From the NCBI GenBank assembly GCA_947243845.1, contig CAMXIF010000003.1, positions 1 to 64,000 on the forward strand: a stretch of 64,000 nucleotides of DNA, given 5' to 3'. A program made the position numbers and the translations under genes. This document shows positions 54,160-63,547 of this stretch, one piece after another (within the stretch, counting starts at the first letter, position 1; each line of letters opens with the position of its first letter). The notes beneath the pieces are model-generated. The model searched no databases. It was given only the letters and a program-made list of their open reading frames with translations, and had not been told where the DNA came from. The stretch comes from an uncultured bacterium (GTDB taxonomy: Bacteria; Bacillota; Clostridia; Lachnospirales; Lachnospiraceae).

Positions 54160-55566
54160 TCAGCTTCTTGGCAAAGATGCCTGCACTTCTCCCACAGAAA
54201 TGCCCCTCTCTCTTGCAATGCGCGCAAGATCCTCATACTCATACTTTTCCCTGGTCACCCCATATCCACTGCAAACCTTCCTTCGAACTTCACCATACTG
54301 TGTCTGCACCTTTTCTATGGAGCGGTCAAGCGTATATCTTCTGGAAATATTTTCCCGGATACCAATGGTAGTCGTATGTCTGAAAATCAACCGCACCATT
54401 TCATCTTTCATGGACTCCTTGCACATCACATTGAGTACGATACCCGGACGTGATTTCTTCATACCCACAGAAGTTGTATAAACCTCCAATGCACCTGCCG
54501 CCAGAAATGTCTCCGTGGCAAACCCAATAGCCTCCGCCGTCATATCATCCACATTACAGCACAGTTCTGCCACCGTATCCCCGGCGCTTTCCGTCTCACC
54601 CAGAAGGGCACGCACACAGTTGGCCGCCGGAAAATCTTTTTGTCCCATGCCGTAACCGATGGCTGTGGTGCGCATCACCGGCATGACACCGAAATGATCC
54701 GCATAATATTTCAACAGAGCAGCCCCGGTAGGCGTACACAATTCTCCCCTTATCTCTCCTGCGTAAATCGGCACATCCCGGAGAATATATGCTGTTGCCG
54801 GCGCCGGCACAGGCAAGACCCCATGGGCACACTTTACCTGTCCGCTGCCCACATGAACTGGTGATACAATGACCTGATCCGGTGCAAGTCTGTCCATCAG
54901 CATACACACAGCCGTAATATCCGCCACCGCATCCATGGTTCCGACCTCATGGAAATGAATCTCTGTGACAGGCATCCCGTGTACATGACTCTCCGCCTCC
55001 GCAATCAGGCCAAAAACTGCCAGAATGTCTTTCTTAACATGCTCCGCTACAGCCAGTTTCTCTACAATATGTTCTATTTCATGCAGTCCGCTGTGATGGT
55101 GATGCGGGTGGTCATGATGATGCTCGTCTATCTGTTCGTGACTGTGATTGTGTGTATGGTCGTGTGCATGCTCGTGTGTATGCTCATGTGCATGTTCATG
55201 TGTGTGCTCATGTGCTTGCTCGTGTATATTTTCGTGTGCGTACTCATGTGCTTGCTCGTGTGTGTGCCCATGTGCTTGCTCGTGTATGTGCTCATGTGTA
55301 TGCTCGTGCTGTGAATGTTCATGCTCGTGGACCGGCTGAAATTCATACATATCCTCAAGCTCTTCCTCTCCATGAACCCGCACCGCAATATGCGTACCGC
55401 CGATGCCGCATTTACTTGCCGCTTCCGCCTTCACCTTCACACCCGGAATCCCCAGATTGTTTAATTCTTCTAATATCTCCTCCCGCTCCGGCAGAAGTTC
55501 CAACAATGCCGCCGTCAGCATATCACCTGCAGCGCCCATGCCGCAATCCAGATATAATGTCTTCAT
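54160..55566 (-). CDS. larC: LarC, nickel insertase (cyclometallase) of the nickel-pincer cofactor
   Basis: 468 residues from ATG 55566 (GGAGG upstream). LarC uses CTP to insert nickel into the pyridinium bis-thioacid made by LarB and LarE. The family opening MKTLYLDCGMGAAGDMLTAA and the central EIHFHEVGTMDAVADITAVC are present, with RELCTPTGAALLKYYADHFG-like downstream (here GELCTPTGAALL) and the C-terminal CNVDDMTAEAIGFATETFL. A very long His/Glu tract at ~80-160 (repeats of HEHTHEHA type) is inserted before the HEVG core and should store or guide metal. It is encoded as one frame, unlike Lactiplantibacillus plantarum, where larC is made by ribosomal frameshifting from larC1/larC2. Confidence 0.94.
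   Translation of the reverse strand: MKTLYLDCGMGAAGDMLTAALLELLPEREEILEELNNLGIPGVKVKAEAASKCGIGGTHIAVRVHGEEELEDMYEFQPVHEHEHSQHEHTHEHIHEQAHGHTHEQAHEYAHENIHEQAHEHTHEHAHEHTHEHAHDHTHNHSHEQIDEHHHDHPHHHHSGLHEIEHIVEKLAVAEHVKKDILAVFGLIAEAESHVHGMPVTEIHFHEVGTMDAVADITAVCMLMDRLAPDQVIVSPVHVGSGQVKCAHGVLPVPAPATAYILRDVPIYAGEIRGELCTPTGAALLKYYADHFGVMPVMRTTAIGYGMGQKDFPAANCVRALLGETESAGDTVAELCCNVDDMTAEAIGFATETFLAAGALEVYTTSVGMKKSRPGIVLNVMCKESMKDEMVRLIFRHTTTIGIRENISRRYTLDRSIEKVQTQYGEVRRKVCSGYGVTREKYEYEDLARIARERGISVGEVQASLPRS
55095..55330 (-). repeat. Low-complexity 6/12-bp repeats encoding the LarC His-rich tract
   Basis: Degenerate tandem units of the GTGTGCTCATGT / GCTCGTGTGTAT kind on the plus strand encode alternating His-Glu-His-(Thr/Ala/Ile/Glu). 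All codon shifts stay in frame. The tract gives long spurious open frames on the other strand. Confidence 0.85.
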
Positions 55567-55590
55567 CCCCAACCTCCGATTTGTCTGTTA

Positions 55591-56346
55591 TTAACTCTTT
55601 GCCTCCATATGATTGATCCGGCTGGCCAGATAACCGGCCCCGTAACCGTTATCAATATTTACCACCGAAACACCGCTGGCACAGGAATTTAACATGGACA
55701 ACAGGGCTGATACCCCCTGAAAAGAGGCCCCGTACCCCACGCTTGTGGGCACCGCGATTACCGGACAGTCCGCCAGGCCGCCGATCACACTGGCTAATGC
55801 CCCTTCCATACCGGCGATGGCAATGATCACCGAAGCGCCCATAATATCATCCATACAGGCCAGCAGTCTGTGCAGTCCTGCCACTCCCACATCATAGAGC
55901 CGTACCACTTCATTGCCGTGCACCTGCGCAGTGAGCGCCGCTTCTTCCGCCACCGGGATATCCGAAGTACCGCCCGTGGCTACCACGATTTTACCAATAC
56001 CGTCAGGTTCCGGTATTTTACCGATTATGCCAATCCTTGCCTGTTCATGATACTCCATCTCATGTTCCTGCTCCACAATCCGGGCAGATTCCGGCGACAG
56101 CCGCGTGATCAGGATAGTTTCCTGCCCGTTCTTTTTCATGGCAGACACAATGCCGATGATCTGTTCCGGTGTCTTGCCCGCACCATATATGACTTCCGCC
56201 GCTCCCTGCCGGATGCCCCGGTGCATATCCACCCTGGCATAGCCGATATCCTCAAACGGCTGTTTCTTGATGGTAAGCAGCGCTTCCTCCACCGTAAGTT
56301 CCCCGTCCCGCACATGTTCCAAAATCTTCTTGATATCGCTGTTCAT
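55591..56346 (-). CDS. larB: LarB, pyridinium-3,5-biscarboxylate mononucleotide synthase
   Basis: 251 residues. It carboxylates and hydrolyses nicotinic acid adenine dinucleotide, the first step to the nickel-pincer cofactor. The C-terminal PurE-like domain shows VVATGGTSDIPVAEEAALTA, DVGVAGLHRLLACMDDI, VIAIAGMEGALASVIGGLAD and CPVIAVPTSVGYGASFQG, all LarB-typical. It overlaps larE by 4 bases and lies 24 bp before larC. Confidence 0.95.
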   Translation of the reverse strand: MNSDIKKILEHVRDGELTVEEALLTIKKQPFEDIGYARVDMHRGIRQGAAEVIYGAGKTPEQIIGIVSAMKKNGQETILITRLSPESARIVEQEHEMEYHEQARIGIIGKIPEPDGIGKIVVATGGTSDIPVAEEAALTAQVHGNEVVRLYDVGVAGLHRLLACMDDIMGASVIIAIAGMEGALASVIGGLADCPVIAVPTSVGYGASFQGVSALLSMLNSCASGVSVVNIDNGYGAGYLASRINHMEAKS

Positions 56347-57089
56347 TCTCTCACCTCCAAATCCAGCAGAACCATCTTATAATACCGTTTCAATACCGCA
56401 AGAATCTCTTCCCGCTTCAAAAGCACTTTTCCAAGCTGTTCTGCCGGAACTTGCAGTCTGGCATCGTCCCCCATCCTACGCACCCTGAAGTCCGTAAACC
56501 CTATGGAGAACAGATACTCCTCCGCCGCCTCCGTGGCCAGAAGCTTCTCCCGGGTAATGAGTTCTCCTGTGGGAATCCTTGTAGCCAGACATGCATAGGC
56601 CGGCTTATCCCAGGTAAACAGACCCGCTTCCTTAGATAAACTGCGTATTCTCTCCTTGGTAAGCCCACACTCCCGCAGCGGCGAACGCACCTCAAGTTCT
56701 CTAAGCGCCCGCATACCCGGCCGGTCACCTTCCTCATCGGATGCGTTGGTTCCATCCAGCAGCAGCTGATAGCCATCCCCGGACGCAGCCTGTGCAATGG
56801 CTGAAAATATCATCTTCTTGCAGTGGTAACACCGATCACATGGATTCTCAGCAATCGTTTGGCAGGCAAGCACATCCACCTCCAAAACCCGCAGTTCGAC
56901 TGACAACTGTTCTGCCAGGCGTCTGGCATCCTCCAGTTCAAACTGTGGCTGAAAAGCGCTTTTCACATAATATGCCCGCACATCCGTCCCAAAATGCCTG
57001 GCCGCATAAAGTAAATAGGCCGAATCCACACCACCGGAAAAAGCCAGCGCTACTTTGGGATTTTCCCCAAAAAAATCATTAAGTTTCAT
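56343..57089 (-). CDS. larE: LarE, sulfur-transferring adenylase of nickel-pincer cofactor synthesis
   Basis: 248 residues from ATG 57089 (AGAGG 6 bases upstream; a longer start at 57161 lacks support). The PP-loop ATPase motif VALAFSGGVDSAYLLYAARH activates the carboxylates by AMP. PCDRCYHCKKMIFSAI is family-typical. The Cys in YACLATRIPTGE matches the sacrificial sulfur-donor Cys of single-Cys LarE proteins (inference by position). First gene of the lar cluster. Upstream are a short hairpin and a GTATAC-N8-GTATAC dyad. Confidence 0.94.
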   Translation of the reverse strand: MKLNDFFGENPKVALAFSGGVDSAYLLYAARHFGTDVRAYYVKSAFQPQFELEDARRLAEQLSVELRVLEVDVLACQTIAENPCDRCYHCKKMIFSAIAQAASGDGYQLLLDGTNASDEEGDRPGMRALRELEVRSPLRECGLTKERIRSLSKEAGLFTWDKPAYACLATRIPTGELITREKLLATEAAEEYLFSIGFTDFRVRRMGDDARLQVPAEQLGKVLLKREEILAVLKRYYKMVLLDLEVRE

Positions 57090-57139
57090 CTCATACCTCT
57101 TTTGCGCAAAAAAAGTACACAATCCTTCTTGGAAGGATC

Positions 57140-57159
57140 GTATACCCTCTTGTGTATAC
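57140..57159. promoter_or_regulatory. GTATAC-N8-GTATAC dyad upstream of larE
   Basis: GTATAC at 57140-57145 and 57154-57159, itself palindromic and repeated 14 bp apart, 50-70 bp before the larE ATG. A hairpin ATCCTTC/GAAGGAT lies between it and larE. A regulator site is possible. It does not fit the NikR operator. Confidence 0.35.
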
Positions 57160-57303
57160 ATTATTCATCTATATATGATATTATTCCTGTTTCCCCAGCC
57201 GGCTTCCTGCCAGCAATTACTGATATCTTATCTTGGAATCTAATGAAAAGTCAAGCCCTTTATTTCGCCTGCGCCTTTTGTCTGTCGACCTTTGACTTCT
57301 CCG

Positions 57304-58563
57304 TCACACAATCCGCCGCACCGTAATAATGTTGCGATAGGTGGCCGCCGTAATCTTGATGCCTGTCCGTTCCGTACTGGCATGCACAATCTTTCCGTCT
57401 CCTATGTAAATACCCACATGACCGCCGTAATAGATCACATCACCCGGCTTGGCATCCGAATAAGACACTTCCTTGCCATAGGTGGACTGTGCGTAGGAAC
57501 TTCTGGGAAGGGAAATCCCATATTCTTTAAAGACCGACATCACGAACCCGGAACAATCCGCTCCATTGGTCAGGCTGGTACCTCCCGCCACATAAGGATT
57601 GCCAATAAACTGACAGGCAAAATCCGCTATCTGTTGTCCTTTCCCGCCGCCAGAGGATGAAGGTTTGGGCTTTTCCTCTTTATGGCTTTCGGAAGAATCG
57701 CTTTCATCATCGTCATCCTGATTCTGGGCCTGCATGGATTCCTGTTCCTGACGCTGTCTTTCCTCTTCTTCCCTGCGTTTGCGTTCTTCCTCTTCCTTAC
57801 GTCTGCGCTCTTCTTCCTCCCTGCGCTTCCGCTCTTCCTCTTCCAGTTTCCTGATCTGGGCAGTCTCCTGCTTAATCTTGGCAGTATAAGTCGCAGCTTC
57901 CTGCTTGGCCTTAGCAAGCACATGGCCATAATTCTCATACTCTTCCTTTTTCTGAGCCATCATTTCTTCCATGTAGGCCTGCCCTTCCTCTAATTCAATC
58001 TTGGAAGTCTCCAACTCCGATTTATCTTCTTCCAGTCTGTCCTGAAGGGCCGCCACCAGCTGTACTGTCTCCTCATACTCGGCCAACAGTCTGCGGTCAT
58101 ACTTATAAAGTTCCTCCACATAGTTCGCCTTATTAACCATGTCGCCCATGCTCTCGGAGCCAAAAAACATTTGCAGATAGGATATCTCTCCTTTTTCATA
58201 CATAAACTGAATCCGTATCTTCATGGATTCATACTGTTCATCCTTATCCGCCACTGCCGCCTCATATTCTACCTGTGTAGCCGCAATCTCCTCTTCTTTA
58301 TCTTCGATCGCATCCTCGATCAAGTTGATATCTGTTAAAATCGCCACCATTTCGGCATCCAGATCGGCAATCTCTTCCTCCACACCCTCCTGGGCATCCT
58401 GAGCATCAGAAATCTTGTCTTTGGCTTTATCCAGCTGGGCCTGGTTTTTCTTAACATCCTCCTGCAAATCGGAAATAGTGGTAGCCGATATCGGTTCTAC
58501 CACTAACAGGCACAATATGAAAGATAACAGGAAATACATCCCTCTCGTATATCTTCTCTTCAT
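57304..58563 (-). CDS. Secreted NlpC/P60 peptidoglycan endopeptidase with coiled-coil N-terminus
   Basis: 419 residues. A signal peptide at ~1-28 (YFLLSFILCLLVVEPISATT) is followed by long CwlO/PcsB-like coiled coils (~29-265) with a charged RKREEEE-type end, a Ser/Lys-rich linker, and the NlpC/P60 domain at ~305-419. Catalytic Cys is in GADCSGFVMS, His in GGHVGIYIGD, third residue in IVHAS. It cuts gamma-D-Glu-mesoDAP cross-linked stem peptides; PcsB/CwlO-type coiled coils couple such enzymes to FtsEX. It stands downstream of asnS on the same strand. Confidence 0.92.
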   Translation of the reverse strand: MKRRYTRGMYFLLSFILCLLVVEPISATTISDLQEDVKKNQAQLDKAKDKISDAQDAQEGVEEEIADLDAEMVAILTDINLIEDAIEDKEEEIAATQVEYEAAVADKDEQYESMKIRIQFMYEKGEISYLQMFFGSESMGDMVNKANYVEELYKYDRRLLAEYEETVQLVAALQDRLEEDKSELETSKIELEEGQAYMEEMMAQKKEEYENYGHVLAKAKQEAATYTAKIKQETAQIRKLEEEERKRREEEERRRKEEEERKRREEEERQRQEQESMQAQNQDDDDESDSSESHKEEKPKPSSSGGGKGQQIADFACQFIGNPYVAGGTSLTNGADCSGFVMSVFKEYGISLPRSSYAQSTYGKEVSYSDAKPGDVIYYGGHVGIYIGDGKIVHASTERTGIKITAATYRNIITVRRIV

Positions 58564-58598
58564 CGCCGTCTTCCGTCCGCTGCCGGATTTTATCCTGA

Positions 58599-59990
58599 TT
58601 ACAGTTCGCAGTTATTTACCGTTCTGGGGAAAGGCACCACATCGCGAATATTTCCCATGCCGGTCAGGTACATGACACACCTCTCAAAGCCCAAGCCAAA
58701 GCCCGCATGTCTCACAGAACCGTATTTTCTGAGATCTAAGTAGAACTGATAATCTTCCTTATTCAGCCCCATTTCTTCCATCCTGCGCTCCAAAAGTTCC
58801 AGGCTGTCCTCTCTCTGGCTGCCGCCGATGATCTCTCCGATACCCGGCACCAGACAATCCATGGCGGCTACCGTTTTGTCATCCTCATTCAATTTCATAT
58901 AGAAGGCTTTGATCTCCTTCGGATAATCCGTCACAAAAACAGGGCGCTTGAACTCCTGCTCCGTCAGATAGCGCTCATGCTCTGTCTGCAGATCACAGCC
59001 CCAGGACACTTTATACTCAAACTCATCATTATGCTTCTCTAAAATATGGATCGCATCGGTGTAGGTCACATGGGCAAAATCAGAATTTAACACATGATTG
59101 AGCCGCTCGATCAATCCCTTGTCTACGAACTGGTTAAAGAAATTCATCTCCTCCGGCGCATTTTCCAGCACATAGCGGATCACATGCTTTAACATAGCCT
59201 CCGCTACCATCATATCATCCGTCAGATCCGCAAAGGCCATCTCCGGCTCAATCATCCAGAATTCCGCCGCATGTCTTGTGGTATTGGAATTCTCTGCCCG
59301 GAAAGTGGGGCCAAACGTATATACGTTTTTGAACGCAAATGCATACGTTTCCACATTAAGCTGTCCGCTCACTGTCAGGTTGGTGGGCTTGCCGAAGAAA
59401 TCCTGACTATAATCCACTTCCCCCTCTGCGGTCATGGGCAGATTCTTCATATCCATGGTAGTCACCTGGAACATTTCGCCTGCACCCTCACAGTCACTGC
59501 CCGTGATGATCGGCGTATGCACATATACAAACCCTCTCTCCTGGAAAAAGGTATGAATCGCATAAGCAATCAGAGAGCGTACACGGAAAACTGCCTGAAA
59601 TGTGTTCGTTCTGGGACGCAGATGAGAAATCGTGCGCAGATATTCGAAACTGTGTCTCTTTTTCTGTAGCGGATAATCCGCCGTGGAAGGTCCCTCCACC
59701 AGAATCTCGACCGCCTGCATCTCAAATGCCTGCTTCGCCTGAGGCGTTGCCACAATCTTGCCTTTGGCAATGATGGCAGAACCCACATTCAGTTTCGATA
59801 TGGCTTCAAAATTAGCAAGGCTGTCCCCATATACAATCTGCAATGGTTCAAAAAAGGTACCGTCATTGATCACGATAAACCCAAATGTCTTAGAGTCCCT
59901 GATACTCCTAACCCAGCCGCCGACTGTCACTTCCTTATCAATATATGCTTCGCTGTTACGATATAACGCTTTAATATCTGTCAAATCCAT
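58599..59990 (-). CDS. asnS: Asparagine-tRNA ligase
   Basis: 463 residues from ATG 59990 (GGAG 7 bases upstream; ATG 59996 is too close). The N-terminal OB-fold anticodon domain ([20 protein letters not shown]) is followed by the class II catalytic core: motif 2 region [20 protein letters not shown], then [11 protein letters not shown] (Asn-type), and motif 3 [15 protein letters not shown]. Charges tRNA-Asn. Confidence 0.97.
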   Translation of the reverse strand: MDLTDIKALYRNSEAYIDKEVTVGGWVRSIRDSKTFGFIVINDGTFFEPLQIVYGDSLANFEAISKLNVGSAIIAKGKIVATPQAKQAFEMQAVEILVEGPSTADYPLQKKRHSFEYLRTISHLRPRTNTFQAVFRVRSLIAYAIHTFFQERGFVYVHTPIITGSDCEGAGEMFQVTTMDMKNLPMTAEGEVDYSQDFFGKPTNLTVSGQLNVETYAFAFKNVYTFGPTFRAENSNTTRHAAEFWMIEPEMAFADLTDDMMVAEAMLKHVIRYVLENAPEEMNFFNQFVDKGLIERLNHVLNSDFAHVTYTDAIHILEKHNDEFEYKVSWGCDLQTEHERYLTEQEFKRPVFVTDYPKEIKAFYMKLNEDDKTVAAMDCLVPGIGEIIGGSQREDSLELLERRMEEMGLNKEDYQFYLDLRKYGSVRHAGFGLGFERCVMYLTGMGNIRDVVPFPRTVNNCEL

Positions 59991-60021
59991 TACCATACTC
60001 CTGCCTTTCTCTTCTTAATCT

Positions 60022-61092
60022 TTAATTTATATCCGTCCCTGTCTGCTGAATATTGCCGTTCTCCATCAGGAACGCCACCACGTTCTTGCGCATCAGATCC
60101 TCACCGAGATTTTCCTTGCTTTCCTGCTGTAAAAGTTCCTCCTCTGAAGCAAAACCGTAAACCGTCACCAAACTGTCAATCTCCTGCTCTACCTCCTCCT
60201 CTGTGGGCATAAGTCCCTCGATATCAGCAATGGCCTGATACATGATATAACGCTGCGCCATCTCAACTGCCGCCTTGTCAAACTCCGCCCGGTATCCTGT
60301 CTCGTCAAGCCCTGTGGTTGCCAGCATATACTGTGCCAGCGTCATTCCGTTGCTGGCGGCCTTACTGTTCTCTGACTTCTCGATACTTGTCTTGTACCGC
60401 TCCACCAATCCGGCCGGAGGCTCCTTCTTAAAAGTGGATCCCGCCATGATCGTGCTGGACATGATCATCTCAATCTCATTCTCGTAAGCGGCCACCTCAT
60501 TCTGATAATAGAGATCATAAATCGCATCTTCCAACTGCTGTGCTGTCTGGCAGCCGCCAATCCCCAGAGACTGTACAAACTCATCTGTCAATTCCGGCAG
60601 GATACCATTGACCGTCACATCAAACACCACCGGCGCACCGGACAAATCCGGATTGTGCAAATAAGGATCGGGAAATGACAAATCGAGGCTTACCTGCTCT
60701 CCGATCTCCACACCGATCAGCCCTTCCTCAAACCCTTCGATAAATTGTCTGGAACCAATGGTCAGATTGTATCCCTGTCCTGTGCCGCCTTCAAAAGCCA
60801 CACCATCCTGATAACCCACAAAATCAATATTTACGATGTCTCCTTTAGCAATGGCCCTGCCGGCCTCTTCTTTCGTCAGCATATTTGGTGTCAGATATTG
60901 CTGCTGTATGAAATAGTCCACCTGCCCGTCAGGCACAGAAGGCGCTTTTGCAGAGGCCTCAATCCCCATATAGTTACCCAGTGTAATATAATCACTGGCT
61001 TTGATATCCTTCAAAAACTGTTTATCCTTATCGCCGCAGCCCGTCAGAAGCACCGCTGACACAAGCAGCGCTGCGATTATGCCCTTTTTCAT
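60022..61092 (-). CDS. Trigger-factor/FKBP-like lipoprotein (peptidyl-prolyl isomerase)
   Basis: About 356 residues. Lipoprotein signal with lipobox LLTGC. The FKBP domain at ~85-170 (GDIVNIDFVGYQDGVAFEGG with TGQGYNLTIGSRQF, IEGFEEGLIGVEIGEQVSLD) and a trigger-factor C-terminal-like helical part (~175-350) follow. It is a surface-anchored relative of trigger factor that probably helps fold exported proteins. An upstream TTG (61098) has better spacing to AAGGAG than ATG 61092, so the start is uncertain by two codons. Confidence 0.88.
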   Translation of the reverse strand: MKKGIIAALLVSAVLLTGCGDKDKQFLKDIKASDYITLGNYMGIEASAKAPSVPDGQVDYFIQQQYLTPNMLTKEEAGRAIAKGDIVNIDFVGYQDGVAFEGGTGQGYNLTIGSRQFIEGFEEGLIGVEIGEQVSLDLSFPDPYLHNPDLSGAPVVFDVTVNGILPELTDEFVQSLGIGGCQTAQQLEDAIYDLYYQNEVAAYENEIEMIMSSTIMAGSTFKKEPPAGLVERYKTSIEKSENSKAASNGMTLAQYMLATTGLDETGYRAEFDKAAVEMAQRYIMYQAIADIEGLMPTEEEVEQEIDSLVTVYGFASEEELLQQESKENLGEDLMRKNVVAFLMENGNIQQTGTDIN

Positions 61093-61305
61093 TTTCAATC
61101 TTCTCTCCTTAATAATTCTGCTCCAAATTCTGTTCCATGCGCGAACCCATACTATATATTTATATCACAAATCCCCGCTTCTTAAAAGGGGTTCTTACAC
61201 AACTTTTTATTGGCTGTAAAGAGTTTCTTCGGAAATTCTTGCGCAATACCCAAATCAATGATAAAATATCCAATACGTGGAGCAAGTGATTTCGGAGGTA
61301 AAATA

Positions 61306-61782
61306 ATGAGCACACTTACTATTGTCCTGTTAGTGATCCTGGCAATTCTGATCGTTGCCGTAGTTGTATTATATTTTCTGGGAAAGAGAGCTCAGAAGAA
61401 ACAAAGCGAACAGCAGGCACAGATCGATGCCATGAAGCAGACCGTGTCCATGCTGGTCATTGATAAGAAACGTATGAAACTAAAAGACGCCGGACTGCCG
61501 GCAATCGTGTTAGAACAAACCCCCAAGTGGCTTCGCGGTTCCAAACTCCCGGTGGTAAAAGCCAAAGTCGGCCCTCAGATTATGTCTTTGATCTGTGAGG
61601 AAAAAATATTTGATTCTGTTCCGGTTAAGAAAGAGGTAAAGGCAGTTGTCAGCGGCATCTACATCACCGATGTAAAAGGCCTGCATGGCAAACAGCCTGT
61701 TGTGGAGCAGAAGAAAAAGAGTAAATTCAAACAACTGGTGGAGAAAGCGCAGGAAAAAGCAGGCGCAAAACCTATTAAATAG
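61306..61782 (+). CDS. Conserved membrane-anchored protein of unknown function
   Basis: 158 residues from ATG 61306 (GGAGG 7 bases upstream). One N-terminal helix (IVLLVILAILIVAVVVLYFL), a short coiled coil, then a soluble domain with KDAGLPAIVLEQTPKWLRGS and KVGPQIMSLICEEKIFDSVP, and a Lys-rich tail. I recall uncharacterised proteins like this in Lachnospiraceae but no function. A good terminator follows. Confidence 0.78.
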   Translation: MSTLTIVLLVILAILIVAVVVLYFLGKRAQKKQSEQQAQIDAMKQTVSMLVIDKKRMKLKDAGLPAIVLEQTPKWLRGSKLPVVKAKVGPQIMSLICEEKIFDSVPVKKEVKAVVSGIYITDVKGLHGKQPVVEQKKKSKFKQLVEKAQEKAGAKPIK

Positions 61783-61789
61783 TTTTTGA

Positions 61790-61826
61790 CAGGGACTTTA
61801 GGATAATAACGAAAAGTCCCTGTTTT
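61790..61826 (+). terminator. Terminator after the membrane-anchored gene
   Basis: CAGGGACTTT/AAAGTCCCTG with a 13-base loop followed by TTTTC on the plus strand. It also contains the last codons of the convergent DUF1934 gene. Confidence 0.8.
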
Positions 61827-62250
61827 CTTTGGAGCAGATGTCTATTTTGATGTGACAATCGGAAAAAAACTCATAATTGATGTCCAATGCATAGTCCACA
61901 TCCACTATGATATTATCTTCCTGTTCGTTAATCTGTATTTTCTTGGTATCAATGCCTACCAGAATTTGGCCAAAAGGCGTGTTGTAATTGGACATGTTCT
62001 TTTTGTTTTCCTGAAAGACCATGTGCACATTTACCAGACCGTTGCGCGTCAATTCCAGCATATGTTCGCTGAATTTGAGCCGGTTTTTGGTAGGCTGGCT
62101 GAATCCTTCCGTAATCTCCTCATAGATCACATAATGTTTATCATTCTTTTTATAATAATCGCCGATCATGACCATCTCAATCTTATCGGCATCCTCTTCC
62201 CGCTGATCAAACTGCAGCCCCTGCAGTGTCAGCAGCACTTCCTTTGTCAT
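61798..62250 (-). CDS. DUF1934 (YwiB-like) beta-barrel protein
   Basis: 150 residues from ATG 62250 (GGAGAG 7 bases upstream; ATG 62265 has no site). A lipocalin-like beta-barrel of the YwiB family: VLLTLQGLQFDQREEDADKI, YVIYEEITEG, LKFSEHMLELTRNGLVNVHM, YNTPFGQILVGIDTKKIQIN. Function unknown; commonly found near murI or argS in Firmicutes, here next to murI. Confidence 0.85.
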   Translation of the reverse strand: MTKEVLLTLQGLQFDQREEDADKIEMVMIGDYYKKNDKHYVIYEEITEGFSQPTKNRLKFSEHMLELTRNGLVNVHMVFQENKKNMSNYNTPFGQILVGIDTKKIQINEQEDNIIVDVDYALDINYEFFSDCHIKIDICSKENRDFSLLS

Positions 62251-62338
62251 AGCAATACTCTCCATTTCTTACTGAACTTTATTCCCGCAGACACGTGCCA
62301 AATGGCTGCTGGCAGACATTTGACGGCTATCGGGAAGA

Positions 62339-63172
62339 TCAAAATTCGTCAATATTGATGACCTTGGCCGAAAGAATGCCATAGGTCAGGATGGAATTGG
62401 CAAACCGCTGGAACTTATCCGCCGCATCACTGACAAAAAACCGGTACAGCTCTGTGCCGAGTCCGGGACGGTGTTCACTCTCAAGCCCCTTTTCCAAAAG
62501 CATCTCCTTCAACTCCCTGGCTGTCTCGTATGCCGGATTGACCAGTGTCACCTGCTTCCCCATAATCCTGCCCACAGTAGAACGGATCATCGGATAGTGG
62601 GTGCAGCCCAGTATCAGAGTATCAATATCGCTGTCTATCAGCTCTGTCAGATACCGTCTGGCGATCTCGTCTGTCACCGGATCCTCCCATAGCCCCTCCT
62701 CTACCAAAGGCACAAAAAGAGGACAGGCCTTACCCATTATCTTGATACTTCTGTCGTTTTGTTGTATGTATCGGTTATAGATACCGCTATTGATCGTAGC
62801 TTCCGTGGCAATCACACCAATCTTGCCGTTCTTCGTAGCCTCGATTGCCGCTTTGGCGCCGGGCCTCACCACCCCGATGATTGGAACATCCACCTCATGT
62901 TCCAATTCATCCAGCGCATAAGCGCTGGCCGTGTTACAAGCCACCACAATGGCTTTCACCTGCTGCGTCATCAGGAAATTTACAATCTGTCTGGAATATT
63001 TCATCACGGTTTCCTTTGACTTACTGCCGTAAGGCACCCGCGCCGTATCCCCAAAATATACAATCCTCTCGTTGGGAAGCTGCCGCATGATCTCCCGCGC
63101 CACCGTAAGTCCCCCGACTCCCGAATCAAACACCCCGATCGGGCTGTTATGCCATTCTTCCTGTCCGTTCAT
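62339..63172 (-). CDS. murI: Glutamate racemase
   Basis: 277 residues. Makes D-glutamate for peptidoglycan. PIGVFDSGVGGLTVAREI at the N-terminus, first catalytic Cys in VVACNTASAYAL (~80), second in LILGCTHYPMI (~190), both present. It ends where the UDP-activator extension of the E. coli enzyme would not be found, as in Gram-positive MurI. The small ORF upstream ends one base before its start. Confidence 0.97.
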   Translation of the reverse strand: MNGQEEWHNSPIGVFDSGVGGLTVAREIMRQLPNERIVYFGDTARVPYGSKSKETVMKYSRQIVNFLMTQQVKAIVVACNTASAYALDELEHEVDVPIIGVVRPGAKAAIEATKNGKIGVIATEATINSGIYNRYIQQNDRSIKIMGKACPLFVPLVEEGLWEDPVTDEIARRYLTELIDSDIDTLILGCTHYPMIRSTVGRIMGKQVTLVNPAYETARELKEMLLEKGLESEHRPGLGTELYRFFVSDAADKFQRFANSILTYGILSAKVINIDEF

Positions 63173-63173
63173 T

Positions 63174-63419
63174 CTATTCTTTGCCTTTCCCTGTCATTTT
63201 CTCTTCCATCCATTCCAGAAATCTGCTCCTGATTACAATCTCGTCTCCCGAAGCCTCCAACAGATGCTCATAGATTTCCTGTTCCGTCATCTCCTGACAT
63301 TCCTCCGCTACAAATATCTGCTCAAAGGTCTCTTCCGTAAAGCACAGCTCCGGATATAAAATCCCCCACCAAGCCACCGCAAAAGCCGTGACCGCAAGGT
63401 TTCTCAGTTTATTCCACAT
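63174..63419 (-). CDS. Small protein of unknown function upstream of murI
   Basis: 81 codons from ATG 63419 (GGGAG 8 bases upstream). A hydrophobic N-terminal segment (LAVTAFAVAWWGILYPELCF) is followed by an acidic helical part (EETFEQIFVAEECQEMTEQE). It stops directly ahead of murI, so the two are probably translationally coupled. No family recognised. Confidence 0.6.
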   Translation of the reverse strand: MWNKLRNLAVTAFAVAWWGILYPELCFTEETFEQIFVAEECQEMTEQEIYEHLLEASGDEIVIRSRFLEWMEEKMTGKGKE

Positions 63420-63547
63420 ATGATACACTCCCATCTGCCAGCATTCGCTGACATTAAGAGTGTACCCGCCAGACAGCTTCCTATTCAGATTCTATCTATC
63501 TGTTTCTTTCTGTTTTTACTGCTTCTTATTATTTTTTACTTTATCTT

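Noticed and set aside
54160-55566. Programmed frameshift in larC as in Lactiplantibacillus plantarum
   Set aside because: Here the whole protein from the N-terminal motif to the C-terminus lies in one uninterrupted frame.
55128-55616. Long plus-strand ORFs rich in His/Val/Cys opposite larC
   Set aside because: Products of the low-complexity His-tract DNA read on the wrong strand; no ribosome sites.
57140-57159. NikR operator upstream of larE
   Set aside because: The dyad is GTATAC-N8-GTATAC, unlike the GTATGA-N16-TCATAC NikR site; left as an unassigned dyad.
57682-57993. Hydrophobic plus-strand ORF opposite the NlpC/P60 gene
   Set aside because: It is the complement of the Lys/Arg/Glu-rich coiled-coil codons, which always reads as Leu/Phe/Ser-rich on the other strand.
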